Shown piece by piece: positions 4,677-8,840 of a stretch of 8,840 nucleotides of DNA. Positions within the stretch are counted from its first letter, which is position 1; each line of letters starts with the position of its first letter. The notes beneath the pieces are model-generated. The model was not told the DNA's origin and searched no databases. It saw only the letters and a program-made list of their open reading frames with translations. Position numbers and translations under genes: made by a program. Source of the DNA: Bacillota bacterium (GTDB taxonomy: Bacteria > Bacillota > Clostridia > Christensenellales > CAG-138); assembly GCA_023458355.1 (NCBI GenBank), contig JAEWZS010000016.1, positions 1 to 8,840 of the forward strand, read 5' to 3'.

Positions 4677-6318
4677 CGATGATGTGCGCCAAACCGGAAG
4701 TTATAAGGCGCAAGGGTTCGACTCCCTTTACCTTATGGATACTTACCTCGATTTGCGCGGCGTGAAGCTTGGCGCAGGTATACCAAAGCTCATCGTTCCC
4801 GCCACGGCACAAACGCTTGACGGCGTACTCGATTTAGCGCGTGCTGCAAAAGACAGCGGTGCGGACATCGTGGAATGGCGTGCGGATTATTATTCTTTCG
4901 TAAGCGATCCTGATGCACTTCGTTTCGCGCTTATTGCACTGCGCGAAGTGCTTAAAGCAACGCCTCTTCTTTTTACGCTCAGAAGCTCTCAACAGGGCGG
5001 CAGGTTTACACGCGATACGGATCAAGCCTTAGAAGTACTCTTAAACGCAGCAAAAAGCGGCTGTGTAGATTTAATCGACGTGGAATACGACTTTTCCTCA
5101 GAAAAAGCCAAAGCAATCATAGAAAAAATACACGCACTTCCATGTGAAACGCTGTGCTCCTGCCATGTATCTACAACCAATCATACATGCAAGGAGCTTT
5201 ACGAGATATTATGCGGCATGAATGCAACCGGTACCCGCGCTGTAAAGCTTGCCGCAGGAAACCAAGGCGCACTTTTTTCTGCCACAGCGCGATTTAAGAA
5301 AGAATTCCCTCAAACCATACTCCTGGCGATGGCACTGGGGGAAACGGGCGTTTTAAGCCGTCTAGTATGCGAAGCCTACGACTTCGCCGCCACATTTGCA
5401 GCTGCATCAACACATGTAAAAACTGATTCGGGTCAATTGAGTGCTGTGAGCACAAAAAAAACGATTGAACTGTTTCACAGGACATATGTGGAGGCGATAT
5501 CGTCAGGCCTTTTAGCGCTTACACCTGATACAAAACTTTTCGCATTTTTAGGCACACCGCTTCAGCAGGCAAAATCGCCGCAAATGCTAAACGAGCTCTT
5601 CATTAAAAACGGTTTGCCCTTCTTTTATTTTCCCATCGAAACGAATAAAGAGGAGCTTCTCACGGTTGTAACGGGGCTTCGAGCAGCAAATATCAGCGGC
5701 TTTGCCATCACCAAGCCATATAAGACCGATATCGTAGGTTATTTAGACGAGCTAGATGCTTCCGTTTTACACACAGGCGCATGCAACACCGTAGCGAACC
5801 GAAACGGGAAATGGCATGGTTTTAACACCGACGGCATCGCCGGTGTGGAAGCTTTGATGTGCGAGGGCAAGGTAACAATTGAGGGCGAAACATTTTTATG
5901 TATCGGAGCAGGTGGCACCGCAAGAGCAATGTGCTTTGAACTTGCGAAGCGAAACGCGAAGCACATCTATATCGTATCCCGCTCTCAAAGCGCTTTTTCT
6001 CTTGCGGACGAATTTAACAAAAGCTTCCCCGGGTTGTTTTCGGCCATACACCCGAGTAATGAAAACTACATCTCAGTCGCACCCCACTGCGGTGTGCTAT
6101 TGAACCTCTCAGGATGCGGCATGTGGCCAAACACCGAAGATACCCCCTTCCCCAAGGAAGCGTTTCAAGCTTCGCAGGTATGCTTTGACGCGGTATATGA
6201 GCCTTCGTCCACACGTTTTTTACGCGAGGCGAACGAAGCGGGCTGCCGTATTGTCAACGGCCTCACTATGCTCAAACGTACGACGCAGAGGCAGTTTGCC
6301 ATTTGGACGCAAAAATAA
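4663..6318 (+). CDS. Bifunctional type I 3-dehydroquinate dehydratase / shikimate dehydrogenase-like fusion
   Basis: This 551-residue protein joins AroD (type I) and AroE, steps three and four of the shikimate pathway to chorismate and aromatic amino acids, in the same order as the plant fusion. In the AroD half (about 35-280) the catalytic set is complete: Glu71 and Arg73 (EWR), Arg107, His168, the Schiff-base Lys195, Arg233 and Gln258. The E-H and H-K spacings (97 and 27) equal those of E. coli AroD. The AroE half (about 290-551) keeps Ser305, Thr350, Lys354 (KPYK), Asn375, Asp390 (NTDG), the nucleotide loop GAGG (415-418) and SRS (439-441). Three shikimate-pocket positions differ: Ala303, Ala348 and Thr540, where E. 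coli AroE has Ser14, Asn59 and Gln244. The TTG at 4663 was chosen because AAGGA (4650-4654) lies 8 bases before it and it overlaps the peptidase gene. The first ATG (4735) fits the family N-terminus better but has no ribosome site. Confidence 0.88.
   Translation: MHSTDDDVRQTGSYKAQGFDSLYLMDTYLDLRGVKLGAGIPKLIVPATAQTLDGVLDLARAAKDSGADIVEWRADYYSFVSDPDALRFALIALREVLKATPLLFTLRSSQQGGRFTRDTDQALEVLLNAAKSGCVDLIDVEYDFSSEKAKAIIEKIHALPCETLCSCHVSTTNHTCKELYEILCGMNATGTRAVKLAAGNQGALFSATARFKKEFPQTILLAMALGETGVLSRLVCEAYDFAATFAAASTHVKTDSGQLSAVSTKKTIELFHRTYVEAISSGLLALTPDTKLFAFLGTPLQQAKSPQMLNELFIKNGLPFFYFPIETNKEELLTVVTGLRAANISGFAITKPYKTDIVGYLDELDASVLHTGACNTVANRNGKWHGFNTDGIAGVEALMCEGKVTIEGETFLCIGAGGTARAMCFELAKRNAKHIYIVSRSQSAFSLADEFNKSFPGLFSAIHPSNENYISVAPHCGVLLNLSGCGMWPNTEDTPFPKEAFQASQVCFDAVYEPSSTRFLREANEAGCRIVNGLTMLKRTTQRQFAIWTQK
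4685..4728 (+). other. Double stem-loop at the start of the aroD-aroE gene, second loop resembles a tRNA T-arm
   Basis: TGCGCC (4685-4690) can pair with GGCGCA (4707-4712), and AAGGG (4712-4716) with CCCTT (4724-4728) around the 7-base loop TTCGACT; the two share base 4712. The second hairpin has the exact form of a tRNA T-arm (5-bp stem, TTCGA loop). It ends 6 bases before the ATG at 4735. No matching acceptor, D or anticodon arms are present, so this is not a tRNA gene. It might influence translation from one of the two possible starts, or be chance. Confidence 0.35.
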
Positions 6319-6360
6319 GGATACGGACAGACCCCGCATACAGTCTCTTTCTAAACATGC

Positions 6361-6391
6361 AATACCCCGTGCTAGAAAACCGCGGGGTATT
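6361..6391 (+). repeat. GC-rich hairpin after the aroD-aroE gene
   Basis: AATACCCCG (6361-6369) pairs perfectly with CGGGGTATT (6383-6391), extendable by a T-G and a G-C pair to an 11-bp stem with a 9-base loop. No T-run follows. A second copy of ACCCCGC at 6331-6337 could compete for the same right arm. It is probably part of the transcript end or a stabilising 3' hairpin. Confidence 0.5.
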
Positions 6392-6432
6392 CTGTCGCAA
6401 TTAAACAGAACGGGTGCAGAATATTTCCCGGG

Positions 6433-6482
6433 AAAAGGCCTTATCAACTGTCCTCTTTAGGCTGTTCTCACAGGCCTTTTTT
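6433..6482 (+). terminator. Intrinsic terminator of the peptidase-aroDE operon
   Basis: AAAAGGCCT (6433-6441) pairs with AGGCCTTTT (6472-6480) across a 30-base loop, running into six Ts (6477-6482). A smaller hairpin inside (6459-6465 with 6470-6477, one bulged G, loop TCTC) also abuts the T-run and uses the same right-hand bases. The two folds exclude each other but either could terminate. Confidence 0.65.
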
Positions 6483-6511
6483 CGTTCACTGTTTTTTCAC
6501 AAGCTCGTCAC

Positions 6512-6542
6512 GGCGTTTTTGGACAGTATTTCAAAAAACGCC
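6512..6542. repeat. Inverted repeat upstream of the ABC operon promoter
   Basis: GGCGTTTTT (6512-6520) and AAAAACGCC (6534-6542) form a perfect 9-bp stem with a 13-base loop. On the plus strand no T-run follows. It lies about 30 bases before the -35 box of the exporter promoter, so it may be a second transcript-end hairpin or a regulator site. Confidence 0.4.
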
Positions 6543-6574
6543 TTCAAACAGGCAGATCGGGCTTGATTTATCCG

Positions 6575-6602
6575 TTGTAATTCCTCCTCATAATTTTATA
6601 AT
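6575..6602 (+). promoter_or_regulatory. Promoter of the ABC exporter operon
   Basis: TTGTAA (6575-6580, 4 of 6 consensus bases), a 16-base spacer and a perfect TATAAT (6597-6602) make a good sigma70-type promoter. The transcript would start near 6609, about 60 bases before the ATG of the ATPase gene. This makes the GTG at 6614 an unlikely start. Confidence 0.6.
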
Positions 6603-6670
6603 AATAAACATGTGTGAAAATATCGGCGCCGGGGGTATCCCGAGTTTGCGCCGCTTTAAGGCGGAGAAAA

Positions 6671-7372
6671 ATGGCATTTATTCAGCTTAAAGACGTCGTC
6701 AAGAGATACAGTACCGGCGAGGTAGAGGTGAAAGCGGCGGACCGCATCAGTTTTGAAATCGAAAAGGGTGAACTTGCGATTATCGTCGGCCCGAGCGGTG
6801 CGGGAAAAACCACCGTACTCAACATATTGGGAGGTATGGATACCGCGGATTCGGGACTTATACTTGTGGATGGCGAGGAGGTAAGTCGATTTAACGCAAA
6901 GCACCTTACCGCATACAGACGCAACGATATCGGCTTCGTGTTCCAGTTTTACAATCTCATTCCGAACTTAACAGCGCTTGAAAACGTGGAGCTTGCCGCG
7001 CAAATTCGAAAAGACCCGCTTGACGCGCTTGAAACGCTCGATGAGGTAGGCCTTCGTGAGCGTGTGCATCACTTTCCTGCGCAGCTATCGGGCGGTGAGC
7101 AGCAACGGGTAGCCATCGCGCGAGCTTTGGCCAAAAACCCGAAGCTCTTATTGTGCGATGAGCCGACCGGTGCGCTCGACTATGCTACCGGTAAAGTTAT
7201 CCTCTCTTTATTGCATGAGGCCTGCCGCGAACGCGGTGTTACGGTTGTTATCATCACACACAACCAAGCGATTGCACCCATGGCAGACCGCGTAATTGCT
7301 ATGCGAAACGGAAAAACCGAAAAGTGCACACGTAACCCCCGGCCCGTTCCTGTGGAGCAAATAGAATGGTGA
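6671..7372 (+). CDS. ABC transporter ATP-binding protein, MacB/LolD type
   Basis: This 233-residue ATPase would power the permease encoded next to it. It has Walker A GPSGAGKTT (40-48, Lys46), the Q-loop Gln92 in VFQFYNLIPNLTALEN, the signature LSGGEQQR (139-146), Walker B LLLCDE (159-164), the D-loop GALD (167-170) and the switch His197. The FQ-YNL-P-LTA-ENV sequence after the Q-loop is typical of the MacB/LolD/FtsE group, whose partners are FtsX-type permeases. The ATG at 6671 gives the usual start of this family (MAFIQLKDVVKRY) and is preceded by AAGGCGGAG at a short 4-base gap. An in-frame GTG at 6614 would add 19 residues not typical of the family. The stop overlaps the permease start by 7 bases, so the two are translationally coupled. 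The exported substrate is unknown. Confidence 0.92.
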   Translation: MAFIQLKDVVKRYSTGEVEVKAADRISFEIEKGELAIIVGPSGAGKTTVLNILGGMDTADSGLILVDGEEVSRFNAKHLTAYRRNDIGFVFQFYNLIPNLTALENVELAAQIRKDPLDALETLDEVGLRERVHHFPAQLSGGEQQRVAIARALAKNPKLLLCDEPTGALDYATGKVILSLLHEACRERGVTVVIITHNQAIAPMADRVIAMRNGKTEKCTRNPRPVPVEQIEW

Positions 7373-8840
7373 GTGGACACAAAACCGAAAGAGCCAAAAA
7401 GCCTACGCGCCGCGGTAGGCTATTTGTGCTATTTCTGCGACAGGTGAAAGCCTCGTTTGGGCGTTATTTTTCCATCGTGGTTATAACCATGCTGGGCATT
7501 TCGTTTTTCGCGGGGCTTAGGTCCATCGGGGCCGATATGCGGCTTACTGCGCAAACCTATTTTTCGGATACGCGCTTTATGGATATCCGCATACTCTCGA
7601 CAGGCGGTTTTACCGAGGACGATTTAGATACAGTTCGAAACGTTGAAGGCGTTTTTGAAGTGCTGCCCGCTTATTCCGGAGAGGCGTTGGTGCTTATTAA
7701 AAACGAAACATACGCAGTGCGCTTACACTCCCTTGCACCTAACGGCAAGGAGACGATGAATGTGCCCACTCTTTTGGAGGGACGCATGCCGCAAAAAAGC
7801 GGCGAATGCCTCATGGATCCGCATTTTATGGTTAAAACCGATATTCATGTGGGTGACACGGTACAGTTTACCGCAGGCGACGGTGAAGAGCTTATGGATA
7901 TAATCCATACCGACAGCTTTACCGTTGTGGGCATTGCGCAATCCCCCCTATATATCTCCTTCGACCGCGGCGCAAGCACCGTGGGAAGTGGTGCAACCGA
8001 CGCATACTGCTTTATTCCCTTCTCCGACTTCGCCTATTCCGTATATACGGAGCTGAACCTTGCAGTTGAGAAAGACATTTCGCTCGACCGTTACTCCGCC
8101 GCTTACGAGGAACTCCTCTCCCCCATCGAGGATACGCTTGAAACTGCAGGCATCGGACGCAGTAAGATACGCTATTCTGAGATTGTTTCAGATGGCGAGA
8201 AGGAAATTGCTGATGCCAAAAAGGAAGTCGCCGATGCCGAACTGGAATTGGCTGACGCTAAGCAGGAGTTACTTGACGCCCGAGTAGAGTTAAATGACGG
8301 TTGGGCGGAGTATCGCGAAGGAAAGACAAACTTTGAAAACGAGATTGCAGACGCAAAGGCAAAACTAAGAAAGGGCTGCAGGCAATATGAGGAAGGGCTT
8401 AAGGAATATGAGGCGGGTCTTTTAGAATACGAAAGCTCGATGCAGGATGTAGCCTTGCAGTTAAATGACGCCGAGCGCAAATTGCGCCAGGGAACAGCAC
8501 AGTATCAAAGCGGCCTTGCCTCGTATGAGCAAGCGGCGCAATATCAAAACGCGCTTAGCGTAGCACTGGGAAGAAGCGAAACGGCTGAGACACCGGCGTC
8601 AATCGGTGCTCTCGCACCGGCCGCAGAGGCAATCGATCCGCAGCTTGCATCCGCACTATACGCCTATTCGGGCGGATCTATATCTTACGACCAAGTGTCG
8701 CAAGCCGTAAACGGCTTTCAAGTTTCCTTAGCGCAAAATAAGCAGCAGCTTGATGCGGCAAAGCAAGAGCTCGATCTCGGTACAGCACAGTTGAATGCCG
8801 CAAGGCAAGAGGCAAACGCGCAGTTAAGTGAGGCTAAACA
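7366..8840 (+). CDS. ABC transporter permease, FtsX/MacB type with long coiled coil, 3' end missing
   Basis: An open frame starts at ATG 7366, overlaps the ATPase stop by 7 bases, and runs off the window after 491 codons. GGAG (7354-7357) lies 8 bases before the ATG; GTG 7369 is an alternative start. A basic N-terminal tail (about 1-33) leads into one membrane segment (about 34-51, YFSIVVITMLGISFFAGL), then an extracytoplasmic domain (about 52-265) like the MacB periplasmic core domain. From about 276 to 395 the protein is a heptad coiled coil, opening with units such as EIADAKK, EVADAEL, ELADAKQ and ELLDARV. After a short Ala/Pro-rich linker a second helical stretch (about 445-491) begins. 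The C-terminal FtsX membrane helices are expected beyond the window. Large clostridial exporters of this build, with coiled-coil insertions outside the membrane, are common; their substrates are mostly unknown. Confidence 0.88.
   Translation, partial: MVSGHKTERAKKPTRRGRLFVLFLRQVKASFGRYFSIVVITMLGISFFAGLRSIGADMRLTAQTYFSDTRFMDIRILSTGGFTEDDLDTVRNVEGVFEVLPAYSGEALVLIKNETYAVRLHSLAPNGKETMNVPTLLEGRMPQKSGECLMDPHFMVKTDIHVGDTVQFTAGDGEELMDIIHTDSFTVVGIAQSPLYISFDRGASTVGSGATDAYCFIPFSDFAYSVYTELNLAVEKDISLDRYSAAYEELLSPIEDTLETAGIGRSKIRYSEIVSDGEKEIADAKKEVADAELELADAKQELLDARVELNDGWAEYREGKTNFENEIADAKAKLRKGCRQYEEGLKEYEAGLLEYESSMQDVALQLNDAERKLRQGTAQYQSGLASYEQAAQYQNALSVALGRSETAETPASIGALAPAAEAIDPQLASALYAYSGGSISYDQVSQAVNGFQVSLAQNKQQLDAAKQELDLGTAQLNAARQEANAQLSEAK
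8203..8307 (+). repeat. Five 21-bp tandem units encoding coiled-coil heptads
   Basis: Five in-frame units of 21 bases (8203, 8224, 8245, 8266, 8287) each begin GAA or GAG and encode seven residues with the pattern E-hydrophobic-x-D-A-x-x. The DNA is degenerate at third codon positions while the protein pattern holds, which points to selection on the heptad and not recent duplication. Confidence 0.75.

Larger units (their letters stand above)
6319..6670. other. Intergenic stretch between the aroD-aroE gene and the ABC exporter operon
   Basis: This 352-base gap carries no supported gene. It holds a hairpin at 6361-6391, a terminator ending in a T-run at 6433-6482, a further 9-bp stem at 6512-6542, and a promoter at 6575-6602. 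After the promoter comes a leader of about 60 bases running to the ribosome site of the ABC ATPase. Confidence 0.7.

Noticed and set aside
4663..4735. Possible tRNA gene or remnant suggested by AAGGG-TTCGACT-CCCTT
   Set aside because: Only the T-arm form is present. No 5' acceptor strand complementary to the sequence after the arm, no D-arm and no anticodon arm could be found upstream, and the stretch overlaps two genes.
8203..8307. 21-bp repeats as a CRISPR-like or recent tandem array
   Set aside because: The units are contiguous without spacers, in frame, and diverged at synonymous sites; they encode a coiled coil.
8172..8480. Serine-rich antisense frame of 102 codons opposite the coiled coil
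   Set aside because: The repetitive Ser/Ala pattern is what the complement of heptad codons (GCT, GAC, GAA) produces; no ribosome site supports it.

Overview
The window looks like chromosomal DNA of a Gram-positive anaerobe of the Clostridia type. The basis is moderately GC-rich housekeeping genes with mixed codon use, purine-rich Shine-Dalgarno sites, tight gene overlaps, a YbhJ-like putative hydratase, a CPS1-like M20 peptidase and an ABC exporter. This assignment is inferred from gene style, not from a marker gene.

Layout from left to right. (1) The 3' end of a putative aconitase-superfamily hydratase (+, cut by the window start), ending before a bidirectional terminator at 1038-1066. (2) A very AT-rich island, about 1070-2940, on the minus strand. 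It carries one large gene for an anti-phage dCTP/dCMP deaminase of the AvcD/DcdV type (P-loop-like N-terminus, zinc deaminase C-terminus). A small, easily missed 59-residue ORF overlaps the 3' end of that gene in another frame. (3) A non-coding stretch of about 430 bases between two divergent genes. It holds the deaminase leader, a perfect 8-bp hairpin, and a strong sigma70-type promoter facing right. (4) A two-gene operon (+): a membrane-anchored M20 metallopeptidase, overlapping a bifunctional 3-dehydroquinate dehydratase / shikimate dehydrogenase-like fusion. The first half of the fusion keeps every catalytic residue; the second half has lost several shikimate-pocket residues. (5) A 352-base gap with three hairpins, one followed by a T-run, and a promoter. 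(6) An ABC exporter pair (+): a MacB/LolD-type ATPase and an overlapping FtsX-type permease with a long heptad coiled coil, cut by the window end.

The most interesting element is the deaminase island. It is a lone, compositionally foreign defence gene set between housekeeping genes. Such enzymes are known to destroy dCTP/dCMP during phage infection, and at least some are held in check by a small RNA encoded just upstream. The island has a long AT-rich upstream non-coding leader that could play that part, and a short overlapping ORF of unknown role. No integrase, transposase, tRNA gene or CRISPR array was found.
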